Assembly: GCA_964420035.1 (NCBI GenBank) | Contig: CAYQQR010000046.1 | Span: 1-32,109 of the forward strand | Source: CAYQQR01 sp964420035 | Lineage (GTDB): Bacteria > Bacteroidota > Bacteroidia > Bacteroidales > SM23-62 | Length of the DNA stretch: 32,109 nucleotides | Direction of reading: 5' to 3' | Shown: positions 24,821 through 32,109 of the stretch, in pieces | How the letters are laid out: each line of letters starts with the position of its first letter | Numbering within the stretch: position 1 is the first letter of the stretch | The notes under the pieces: model-generated | Database searches by the model: none | What the model saw: only the letters and a program-made list of their open reading frames with translations | What the model was told of the DNA's origin: nothing | Translations under genes and position numbers: made by a program

Positions 24821-27088
24821 ATGAAACCCAATCTTCTAACCCTTATTACGATTTCGGTACTGGCACTGGCAGCATGCAAAACCACCCGGGACCGTTTCAA
24901 CGACATCATTCAACTCGATGATGAATGGAAATTCAAAACCGGAGATAGCCTGGCCTGGGCGGAGCCCGGACTGGAGGATGAATCCTGGGACGGGATCCCC
25001 CCCGACAACATCTGGGAAACCAGCGGCTACGAAGAGTACGACGGCTATGCCTGGTACCGGGTCCATTTCTTCCTCCCTTCCGAGATGGTGCGGCGTTCCT
25101 ATTTCGAGGACACACTCCAGTTCAGGATAGGGAAGATCGATGACACCGAGCAGACTTTCTTGAACGGTTCACTCATCGGCCAGAATGGTGAGGTAGTACC
25201 CTCCGGAACAGAACCCGGGAAATTTGAAGGTGACCCGGAAGCCTACAACTATTTCAGGCACTACAAGCTTCCCGTGGATGACGAAAGGATACGGTGGGAT
25301 CAGGAGAACGTGTTGGCCATAAGGGTGCATGACCATGGCGGCGGGGGCGGTCTGTACAATCCCCATCCTGCTATAAGCATGGTGGACCTGAAAGATTTCG
25401 TGGAGATGGATCTCCTGTCTGCGGGCTTCGACATTTCAGGGGAGACCTATACCAAATCCATCACTTTCCTCAACAGTCATTCAGATCAGCTTTCCGGTAA
25501 TTTAGGGATCAGGGTATTGAAACAACTGAGCAACGAGACCGTTTATGAACAGGAAGAAAAAATCACCATTCCGGCCAACAACAACCGGGAATATGTCTAC
25601 AGCTTCGATGCCCCCCAGACGGAAAGTTATACCATACATTACAGGTTGAAGATTGAAGATGCCATGAATCCCATCCGGGGCAGGCAGTATGCACCCTATA
25701 TCCTTACCCCGCCTGCACCGGAGGAGCCCCGGATCAACGGTCCGGAGGTCCTGGGTGTTGGTCTGAGGAACCCTGTACTGTACCGGATCCCCGCTTCAGG
25801 AGAACGGCCCATGTCATTTTCAGTCGAAGGACTTCCTTATGGACTATCTGCAGACACAACTACCGGGATCATTTCCGGGAGGGTATACAAGGAAGGAAGC
25901 TATGACCTGGTGCTGAAAGCCCGTAATGATCTGGGACAGGATGAAAAAGAATTTCAGTTGGTGGTAGGTGGATCCCTGGCCCTCACCCCTCCCCTGGGTT
26001 GGAACAGCTGGAACTGCTGGGGTTTGTCCATAGATGAAGAAAAAGTGAAGTCCGCAGCCGATCATATGGTATCCTCGGGACTGGCAGAATATGGCTGGAC
26101 CTACATCAATATCGACGATGGCTGGGAGGCGGAGGAACGCACCCGGACCGGTGTCCTGATGCCCAACGAAAAATTTTCGGATATGGCCGCCCTGGCCGAT
26201 GATGTGCATGCCAGGGGTTTGAAGCTGGGCATTTATTCCTCTCCGGGTCCATTGACCTGCGGCGGTTATCTGGGTTCTTATGAACACGAGCTGATCGACG
26301 CACGCACCTGGGCCAACTGGGGCATCGATTACCTCAAGTACGACTGGTGTTCCTACAGTGAAATTGCCCCGGACCCCGGTCTGGAAGAACTCAGGGAACC
26401 CTACGCCCTGATGAATGTTCACTTGCAGACCGTTCGCCGGGACATCGTCTACAGTCTGTGCCAATACGGAATGGGAAATGTCTCGGAATGGGGCAATGAG
26501 GTGGGCGGACACCTGTGGCGGACCACCGGGGACATCCGGGACACCTGGGAGAGTATGAAAGAGATCGGGTTCGGCCAGGCTCCCCTGGCCCCCTATGCCG
26601 GTCCGGGCGGCTGGAACGACCCCGACATGCTGGTGGTGGGTTATGTCGGCTGGGGACCGGATCTCCATCCTACCCGGCTGACTCCGGATGAACAGTACAC
26701 CCACATCAGCCTGTGGTCTTTGCTGGCCGCCCCCATGTTGCTGGGATGTGATTTGAGCAAGCTGGACGACTTCACCATCAGTCTGCTCACCAACCACGAA
26801 GTGCTGGCCGTCAACCAGGACCCATTGGGCAGGCAGGCAGAGCGGGTTTATGAGGAAGGGGACCTGCAGGTATGGATCAGACCCCTGAAAGACGGCAGCC
26901 GGGCCATCGGCTTTTTCAACCTGGGCGAAGAACCCATGAACACGGAGCTCGAACTGTCCAAAATCGGCCTGGAAGGCAGCCATACCTTCCGCGATCTCTG
27001 GAGGCAGAAGGACCTCGGGCAGATAGAAGGAACAATCTCATTGAATATCCCGGTGCATGGCGTGTTGCTGACCAGAGCCGGGAAATGA
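24821..27088 (+). CDS. GH27 alpha-galactosidase lipoprotein with N-terminal accessory domains
   Basis: This 755-residue lipoprotein has its lipobox at LAAC (Cys19). An N-terminal jelly roll like the sugar-binding domain of GH2 enzymes spans about 30-190 (LDDEWKFKTGD, ENVLAIRVHDHGGGGGLYN), followed by a beta-rich linker and a putative-Ig (He_PIG-like) module about 318-385 (GLPYGLSADTTTGIISGRV). The GH27 barrel starts at PPLGWNSWNCWG about 393. The nucleophile is Asp508 (YLKYDWCS) and the acid/base Asp571 (RTTGDI), both intact, and a C-terminal beta domain completes it. GH27 enzymes are mostly alpha-galactosidases; some are beta-L-arabinopyranosidases. Residues after the cysteine (KTTRDR) are basic, so a surface position is not evident. 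It is the last enzyme of the locus before the transporter gene. Confidence 0.92.
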   Translation: MKPNLLTLITISVLALAACKTTRDRFNDIIQLDDEWKFKTGDSLAWAEPGLEDESWDGIPPDNIWETSGYEEYDGYAWYRVHFFLPSEMVRRSYFEDTLQFRIGKIDDTEQTFLNGSLIGQNGEVVPSGTEPGKFEGDPEAYNYFRHYKLPVDDERIRWDQENVLAIRVHDHGGGGGLYNPHPAISMVDLKDFVEMDLLSAGFDISGETYTKSITFLNSHSDQLSGNLGIRVLKQLSNETVYEQEEKITIPANNNREYVYSFDAPQTESYTIHYRLKIEDAMNPIRGRQYAPYILTPPAPEEPRINGPEVLGVGLRNPVLYRIPASGERPMSFSVEGLPYGLSADTTTGIISGRVYKEGSYDLVLKARNDLGQDEKEFQLVVGGSLALTPPLGWNSWNCWGLSIDEEKVKSAADHMVSSGLAEYGWTYINIDDGWEAEERTRTGVLMPNEKFSDMAALADDVHARGLKLGIYSSPGPLTCGGYLGSYEHELIDARTWANWGIDYLKYDWCSYSEIAPDPGLEELREPYALMNVHLQTVRRDIVYSLCQYGMGNVSEWGNEVGGHLWRTTGDIRDTWESMKEIGFGQAPLAPYAGPGGWNDPDMLVVGYVGWGPDLHPTRLTPDEQYTHISLWSLLAAPMLLGCDLSKLDDFTISLLTNHEVLAVNQDPLGRQAERVYEEGDLQVWIRPLKDGSRAIGFFNLGEEPMNTELELSKIGLEGSHTFRDLWRQKDLGQIEGTISLNIPVHGVLLTRAGK

Positions 27089-27114
27089 TGGAAGACTGAA
27101 GATTGAAGATTGCT
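27087..27114. repeat. Four heptads bridging GH27 stop and transporter start
   Basis: GATGGAA, GACTGAA, GATTGAA and GATTGCT run from inside the GH27 stop codon to the base before the transporter ATG at 27115. The GATTGAA word is the complement of the array at 2925-2952. Confidence 0.75.
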
Positions 27115-28377
27115 ATGATCAATTCCAGGAATCAAAAAATAAATCTGCTAACCGGCCTAAAAAAGCTTGCTAACGCAATTGGCCCGGGGGTTTTCATTAT
27201 TGGTTATGTTATAGGTACGGGAAGTGTAACCACCATGACCGCTTCAGGTGCAAAATACGGTCTTTCGATGACCTGGGCCATTGCACTTTCATGTTTCTTT
27301 ACTTACATCCTGATCGTCAGCATCAGCAGGCTTACCATTGCCTCAGAAAATACCTTGATACACAACATCAAACTGAAGTTCGGGAAATTGTTGGCCATCC
27401 TTATGCTGTGTGGTTTAATGCTGACCGTAATAGCATCGGTTATCGGAATCACAGCCATCGCCACCGATATTTTCAGTGAATGGACGCGGATACTAAACCC
27501 GGCAGGCAACAGAATACATCCTGCCTTAGCTGCTGTTATCATGATAGGCATATTATACTACCTGTTCTGGTTTGGCAAACACAGATTTTTTCTTCGCGTC
27601 ATGTCCGTGATCGTTGCATTTATGGGCGTTTGCTTCCTCACTTCCATGTTTATGGTCATACCGGATACCGAGGATGTTATCAGTGGTTTGATCCCGGCTA
27701 TTCCTGTGGGTGACGATGCCCATCTTGTTCTTGCCGGTCTTGTGGGTACAACCATGGCTGCAATAGTACTGGTATCTAGGACCTACCTTGTAGCTGAACA
27801 GGGCTGGACATTTCGTGATCTGAAAGCTGAGAACAGAGATGCCGTTATTTCTTTGGTACTGACCTTTATCTTGAGCATGGCCATCATGGCTGCTGCAGCA
27901 GGGACCATGTTTCCAAGGGGCATTTCAGTTGAAAGAGCCATGGATATGGTCATAAGCCTTGAACCTATTGCCGGCAGGTTTGCCTCTTCCATATTCGTTT
28001 TGGGCATCATAGCTGCAGCCTTTTCTTCCCTTTTCCCTTCCTATCTGATGGGACCCTGGATGGCATTTGATTATTTGAACAAACCAAGAAAAATGGACCG
28101 TAAAAGAGTGCGTGCCGGAGTGCTCATTGTTGCTTCACTGGGATTTATTGTACCGGTGTTTAAAGGGAACCCGGTAGTGATCATGATCGCCTCACAAGCT
28201 GTGAGTCCTGTTATCATGCCCTTATTGATCCTGTTCGTATTTATTCTGCTGAGAAGTAAAAGAATTGTAGGGGATTACAAAAATCCCAGGCTCCTGGATA
28301 TCGGACTGGGATTGACCTTTCTGTTTTCACTTTTCATGTCCTACACTGCCCTGGTTGCCTTTTTCAAGCTAATTTAA
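27115..28377 (+). CDS. Nramp-related membrane transporter lacking the metal-binding motif
   Basis: This 420-residue membrane protein has about ten to eleven hydrophobic spans and the Nramp/APC-type layout. The ATG at 27115 is chosen over a TTG four codons earlier. In canonical Nramp metal transporters the first span carries Asp-Pro-Gly-Asn; here the aligned stretch after IGPGVFIIGYVI reads Gly34-Thr-Gly-Ser37, so both metal-coordinating side chains are absent. The sixth-span Met-Pro-His motif is also missing; the region reads LVGTTMAAIVLVSRTY. Thus a divalent metal is unlikely to be the substrate. It starts 26 nt after the GH27 gene on the same strand and faces a ROK gene and a radical-enzyme gene. 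Transport of a sugar or small metabolite from the locus is a reasonable guess, not shown by the sequence. Confidence 0.82.
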   Translation: MINSRNQKINLLTGLKKLANAIGPGVFIIGYVIGTGSVTTMTASGAKYGLSMTWAIALSCFFTYILIVSISRLTIASENTLIHNIKLKFGKLLAILMLCGLMLTVIASVIGITAIATDIFSEWTRILNPAGNRIHPALAAVIMIGILYYLFWFGKHRFFLRVMSVIVAFMGVCFLTSMFMVIPDTEDVISGLIPAIPVGDDAHLVLAGLVGTTMAAIVLVSRTYLVAEQGWTFRDLKAENRDAVISLVLTFILSMAIMAAAAGTMFPRGISVERAMDMVISLEPIAGRFASSIFVLGIIAAAFSSLFPSYLMGPWMAFDYLNKPRKMDRKRVRAGVLIVASLGFIVPVFKGNPVVIMIASQAVSPVIMPLLILFVFILLRSKRIVGDYKNPRLLDIGLGLTFLFSLFMSYTALVAFFKLI

Positions 28378-28429
28378 AGCTCCAGGGTCATAACCTCCTT
28401 AGAACAAGTAACCTCAGATAGCTGGTATT

Positions 28430-29542
28430 TTATTGGGATACTGCAAATACGTAGGCCCCGAGTGCTATAGCCTTGCTGGCACCAAGTTGTGAGATGCCCA
28501 GTCCAATGCGGGGTGCAGAATCATAATCGATGGACTCATTTGAGAAAGGTATTTTAACTTTCTTAGTCTTTCCCTGAACAAATTCGTTTAAAGCTTTTTC
28601 ATCATTCAGGAAATATGCTTTCTGGGCAATGCGGGGAAAGGAAACATTATCGAGGTGTTTTATGGTACCATTAAGTTCCTGCATCAAAGCCGGCATAAAA
28701 AATTCATAGGCTCCGCTCAAGCCACCGCCGATGACCGTTAACCCGTCCAACAACAGAGAAGCATGTGCAAGGGCATCACCAATGACTTCACCCATGAGTG
28801 CAAAGGCCCTTTTTGCTGCATCCTGGTTACCCTTTTGCTCACCCCTTGCGATTTTAAAAATACCCCGGGAATCGGGTACTTCATCAAGCTTAATGTGGGC
28901 TAATTTCGAATACAATCGTCTTATTTTATTGTTTCCAATAGAAGCATCGGCACAAAGTTCAGGGAATAATTTGTTGCGCGCAAGCCACAATTCGCCGCCA
29001 TTGGAATTATCCCCGATATTGAGTTGGCCGTTACAGATGATCCCACAACCAAACCCGCTTCCCAGGGTAATTCCAATCAGATTGTGATACTTTTTACCTG
29101 TCCCTTTTTCTTCCAGTGTAAGGTTTACCCATGGAACAAACCCAAAAATGTACTCACCCAGGGCAAATAAATTGGCATCATTATTAATGAAAACAGGAAG
29201 ATTTAACGCTCTTTCCAGGAATGGCCCCAGGGCTACACCACCACGAAAAGAGGGTAGATTGGGCAGGTCACCAATGATGCCCGTTCTGTAGTCGGCCGGA
29301 CCCGGGAAAGCAAAGGAGACAGCATAAATCTTCTTTCGGACCTGCACGGCTACTTCTTCAAAACCGTTCTTGATATCCTTAAGTATTACATCCAGATCAT
29401 GAGACAAACAGGGCTTGGTGATCGGTTCGGTAATCGCCTTCCCGCCTTGCATTGCAGTAAAAACCAGGTTGGTTCCTCCAGCGTCCAGGGTAAGTACAAC
29501 CCGGTCGTCTTTCTGATAGGATTCTTTAGATCTGTACTTCAT
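28430..29542 (-). CDS. ROK-family sugar kinase-like protein without the zinc motif
   Basis: This 370-residue protein has the ROK/ASKHA fold signatures: phosphate-1 loop LTLDAGGTNLVFTA (about 17-30), catalytic-base region FINNDANLFALGEY with Asp122, a GITLGSGFGCGI phosphate-2 loop (157-168), and an adenosine motif LTVIGGGLSG. There is no N-terminal helix-turn-helix, so it is a kinase type rather than a repressor. The usual ROK GEIGH stretch reads GGELWL (182-187), lacking the His, and the following Cys-x-Cys-Gly-x-x-Gly-Cys zinc loop is absent. About 20 residues (133-152) form a probable insertion. It lies 34 nt after the glycyl radical enzyme and is co-transcribed with it. It likely phosphorylates a hexose or derivative; the substrate is unknown. 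No terminator is visible in the 52-nt convergent gap to the transporter. Confidence 0.85.
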   Translation of the reverse strand: MKYRSKESYQKDDRVVLTLDAGGTNLVFTAMQGGKAITEPITKPCLSHDLDVILKDIKNGFEEVAVQVRKKIYAVSFAFPGPADYRTGIIGDLPNLPSFRGGVALGPFLERALNLPVFINNDANLFALGEYIFGFVPWVNLTLEEKGTGKKYHNLIGITLGSGFGCGIICNGQLNIGDNSNGGELWLARNKLFPELCADASIGNNKIRRLYSKLAHIKLDEVPDSRGIFKIARGEQKGNQDAAKRAFALMGEVIGDALAHASLLLDGLTVIGGGLSGAYEFFMPALMQELNGTIKHLDNVSFPRIAQKAYFLNDEKALNEFVQGKTKKVKIPFSNESIDYDSAPRIGLGISQLGASKAIALGAYVFAVSQ

Positions 29543-29576
29543 GGCTGGGTACTATAGAAAGATAATACGATCTGAT

Positions 29577-31946
29577 TTATTGAGTTATCCCATAACTGGT
29601 GCGCTCAATGATCTCATTCTGCAGCTCTTCCGTAAGCTCGGTAAAATAAGCTGTATAACCGGCAACCCGTACGGTTAATCCCCTGTAACTTTCCGGATCC
29701 TTTTTAGCCTTCAGCAAGTCTTCCCGGTTTACTACATTGAACTGAACATGGTGAACCGGTAACTTCACAAAAGCCTTTAGCAGAGAGGCAAATTTTTCCC
29801 TGCCCGTTTCTGATGCAAATATGGATGGAAAAAATTTCATATTCAGGAGCGTTCCATTGGCTGCTATACGCGATGGTATCCTGGACACCGATCGAAGTAC
29901 AGCAGTAGGCCCCAGTTTATCGCGCCCATATACGGGGGACAATCCTCCGTCGGCAAGCGGCATTCCGGACAATCTGCCGTCGGGCGTTGCTCCGACATTC
30001 TGTCCCATTGGGACATGGGCGGAAACCGTATACAGACCCATCAGATAATCTCCACCTCGATAATTTTTATACTGTCGGATTTTGCCGTAAAAATAGCGAA
30101 CCCATGAACCGCCCAGTTCATCCACCCAGGCAACATCATTACCATAGTTATCTACCTGCTTCAAACAAACCTGTCTCAATGCATCCATGCTCTGGAAATT
30201 ATTTCTCAGAGCATCAAGCAAGTCTTGTTTATTGATCTTTTTCTGGTCGAATACCAATTTTTTGAGGACAGCCAGATTGTCAGCAATATTCGCAACCTGG
30301 ATGGCCTGTATCCCTGAAAAATTATAAGTTGCTCCCCCGGCAGTTACATCCAAACCTTTCTCCAGGCAATCCTTTACCATGGATGAAAGAAAAGCTGAAG
30401 GAAGATGTTTTTGGTGGGCCTCTTCGACGATATTGCAGGCCTTCAGCATACGATGCAGGAAATGGTCGATCTGCTTTTTAAATGCATCTTCAAAGTCTTC
30501 ATAGCATTTGTATCGCGTCAGGTCTCCTGCTTTCAGTCCCAACTGCTCACCGTTTATCAGGCATTTCCCGTCATTGAGCGTCAGTTCCAGGGCTTTAACC
30601 AAGTTGAACATGGCTGCATCACTCCAGCCCAGGTAGTTACCCTGACTGCTCAATTCAACACATCCCACTACTGCATAATCCATGGCATCATCATGATTGA
30701 TGCCCGCTGATTCTAAAGCGGGTATAATGCTATGGTCATTGACGATCTGTGGCATGCCGTTTCCCAGACCTATTACCCGGCTGCACTCAGAATAAAAACT
30801 GTCCGGTGTTCCGCTGTGTAACCTAGCTGTCAGATTGGGCTGGGGCAAAGCAATGTGTTCCATGGCTTTGAGAAACAAATAGGAAAGCTCATTGGTGGCA
30901 TCTTTGCCCGACCGGGTCTGTCCCCCTAAAGCAACATTGAAACCGATTGGAAAACCTGCAAAATATTTTGCACTGTATCTATTGCGCATATAAACGATCT
31001 GGTTGAACTTGATGAACAGTGCATCTATTAATTCCAGGGCCCGCTCCCGGTCAATCGTTCCTGTTTCAATATCCCGGGAGAAATAGGGATAAAGGTATTG
31101 ATCCATTCTTCCGGGGGAAAAGGAAGAAGCATTGGATTCCATGTGCAAAATGACAAACAGGAACCAGACCGACTGCATGGCTTCATGAAATGTGTCTGGT
31201 GCTTGTTCAGCCAGTTTCCGGCAGATACGGCTTATTTCAAGAAGGTTCTCTTTTATTCTGATGTCTTTTGGGGTCCGGGCCATTTCATCGGCCAGGGTTG
31301 CATACCGGTTCATAAAATTGATGGCAGCTTCCAGGGTATTACAGGCCGCCTGGTAAAAATCTTTATCCCCGGATGGAGCATCCCGATGTTTTGTTCGTGC
31401 ATTGCCGAGCAATCCGGAGGGGCCCTGTTCCAACCATTGTTGAACATCCGGACAGATGTGTCCCTGGGCGTGATCCTTTTGATTGATTTTAACTACCTTT
31501 TCAATCGCCTTTATCTCTCTGCCATAGTTGCTGTATATTTCATCCTCCAATGTCTTGCCTTTCCAGTAGGGTTCAATCTCTTCCCGGAAATATGCAATAT
31601 CCTCTTCTTTTATATTGAAAGGGTCCTGTTCCCTTTCAGGCAGAGATTCTATCTCCCGTGAAAGCCAGGATATTCCAGCCTCCGGAAATACCACTCCGCC
31701 TCTGATCTGAGAGGTTCGGTTGCCAACGATGAGCTCTTCCGGCTCTATATGAATTGTGATCTCCTTTAAGGACAGAGCCAGGGCTTTGGACCTTTTCAGA
31801 TTAACCGGAAGATCCTCATTCTCCTTATATACTCTTGTGATTATTCTGGCTTGTTCAATCGATAGATATCTTTCGGTTAAAATGGTCTTGTTCCTCAATA
31901 ATGAGATCCTGTTCGTTGCTACAATATCCCTGGCTGTTTCCTTCAT
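29577..31946 (-). CDS. Glycyl radical enzyme of the glycerol/diol dehydratase type, substrate unknown
   Basis: This 789-residue protein belongs to the pyruvate formate-lyase-like superfamily. The active-site Cys429 and Glu431 lie in VVGCVEL, the pair that marks dehydratase-type members, and Asp443 (GWSDAAM) sits 12 residues after the Glu, as I recall for Clostridium butyricum glycerol dehydratase. The radical glycine is Gly763 (RVAGYTAYF), with a normal C-terminal domain. Also present is GHICPD with His163. A stretch that in many relatives reads ESNGHSIS is ESNASSFS here, so the substrate-binding His is replaced by Ser274. The fold is intact but the substrate probably differs from glycerol. 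No radical-SAM activating enzyme lies within the window; it may be beyond the right edge. The enzyme is oxygen-sensitive by family, so the host is anaerobic. Confidence 0.9.
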   Translation of the reverse strand: MKETARDIVATNRISLLRNKTILTERYLSIEQARIITRVYKENEDLPVNLKRSKALALSLKEITIHIEPEELIVGNRTSQIRGGVVFPEAGISWLSREIESLPEREQDPFNIKEEDIAYFREEIEPYWKGKTLEDEIYSNYGREIKAIEKVVKINQKDHAQGHICPDVQQWLEQGPSGLLGNARTKHRDAPSGDKDFYQAACNTLEAAINFMNRYATLADEMARTPKDIRIKENLLEISRICRKLAEQAPDTFHEAMQSVWFLFVILHMESNASSFSPGRMDQYLYPYFSRDIETGTIDRERALELIDALFIKFNQIVYMRNRYSAKYFAGFPIGFNVALGGQTRSGKDATNELSYLFLKAMEHIALPQPNLTARLHSGTPDSFYSECSRVIGLGNGMPQIVNDHSIIPALESAGINHDDAMDYAVVGCVELSSQGNYLGWSDAAMFNLVKALELTLNDGKCLINGEQLGLKAGDLTRYKCYEDFEDAFKKQIDHFLHRMLKACNIVEEAHQKHLPSAFLSSMVKDCLEKGLDVTAGGATYNFSGIQAIQVANIADNLAVLKKLVFDQKKINKQDLLDALRNNFQSMDALRQVCLKQVDNYGNDVAWVDELGGSWVRYFYGKIRQYKNYRGGDYLMGLYTVSAHVPMGQNVGATPDGRLSGMPLADGGLSPVYGRDKLGPTAVLRSVSRIPSRIAANGTLLNMKFFPSIFASETGREKFASLLKAFVKLPVHHVQFNVVNREDLLKAKKDPESYRGLTVRVAGYTAYFTELTEELQNEIIERTSYGITQ

Positions 31947-32109
31947 CGATTAGATTAGATATGGATAAACAGACCGCAATGATGCTTCATTCTGCTTTCA
32001 TTACGGATTCGTTCTTTATTGGTTAGACGAAAAAATTAAATTTACGAAGAATCCTTTTGGCTATAGTTTAAAATAGCGTTTTATTTTGTATCTTTATAAG
32101 AAAAACCAG
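31947..32109. other. AT-rich upstream region of the radical enzyme operon
   Basis: These 163 nt lie upstream of the leftward radical enzyme gene and reach the window edge. I see no gene and no exact TAnnTTTG on the leftward strand. On the rightward strand, TATCTTTA near 32089 partly matches the -7 consensus and could serve a gene beyond the window. The promoter of the radical-enzyme operon should be here but is not recognisable by eye. Confidence 0.4.

Noticed and set aside
25844..26983. A 379-codon open frame on the opposite strand of GH27
   Set aside because: It is fully covered by the GH27 catalytic domain with intact catalytic residues; the antisense translation has no recognisable features.
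27115..28377. Manganese or iron transporter of the canonical Nramp type
   Set aside because: The metal-binding motifs of the first and sixth spans are missing, so only the fold family is claimed.

Overview
The window looks like part of a chromosome from an anaerobic member of the Bacteroidota, probably order Bacteroidales or Marinilabiliales. The evidence is a SusC/SusD pair, FecR-type anti-sigma factors with a DUF4974-like C-terminus, ECF sigma factors, a DUF4249 lipoprotein, many lipoproteins (some with the acidic surface-export signal after the lipobox cysteine), and a glycyl radical enzyme, which implies anaerobic life. Eighteen protein genes cover nearly everything. I see no tRNA, rRNA, CRISPR array, transposase or integrase.

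Region 1 (1-2740) holds two lipoproteins of unknown function that converge on a perfect 42-nt palindrome and a terminator-like hairpin. Region 2 (2950-9831) is a mirror pair of cell-surface signalling systems. Leftward run sigma, FecR anti-sigma, TonB-dependent receptor and DUF4249 lipoprotein. Rightward run a second sigma and FecR anti-sigma, followed by SusC and SusD. Both receptors carry the N-terminal STN signalling domain, so each probably reports ligand occupancy to its own anti-sigma factor.

Region 3 (9886-27088) is a polysaccharide utilization locus: SusC, SusD, a GH97 with retaining-type residues, a heparinase II/III-like protein, a lipoprotein FAD oxidoreductase translationally coupled to a LacZ-type GH2, and a lipoprotein GH27. 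Two probable alpha-galactosidases plus a beta-galactosidase and a lyase-like protein suggest a galactose-decorated, possibly uronic-acid-containing glycan. The substrate is inference. The susD gene alone is framed by 59-nt inverted repeats that match at 58 positions.

Region 4 (27115-31946) holds an Nramp-fold transporter without the metal-binding motif, and, convergent with it, a glycyl radical enzyme followed by a ROK-family protein without the usual zinc motif. The transporter begins 26 nt after the GH27 gene, so sugar release, uptake, phosphorylation and radical chemistry may be linked. This four-gene neighbourhood is the best candidate for an undescribed pathway.

A second theme is that many gaps between genes are built from short tandem words with 7- or 8-nt period (ATTCAGN, GATTGAA, GTTCCTNN, ACACCTAC, TGYATCYC, and a 16-nt unit), different in each gap. 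They are detailed below.
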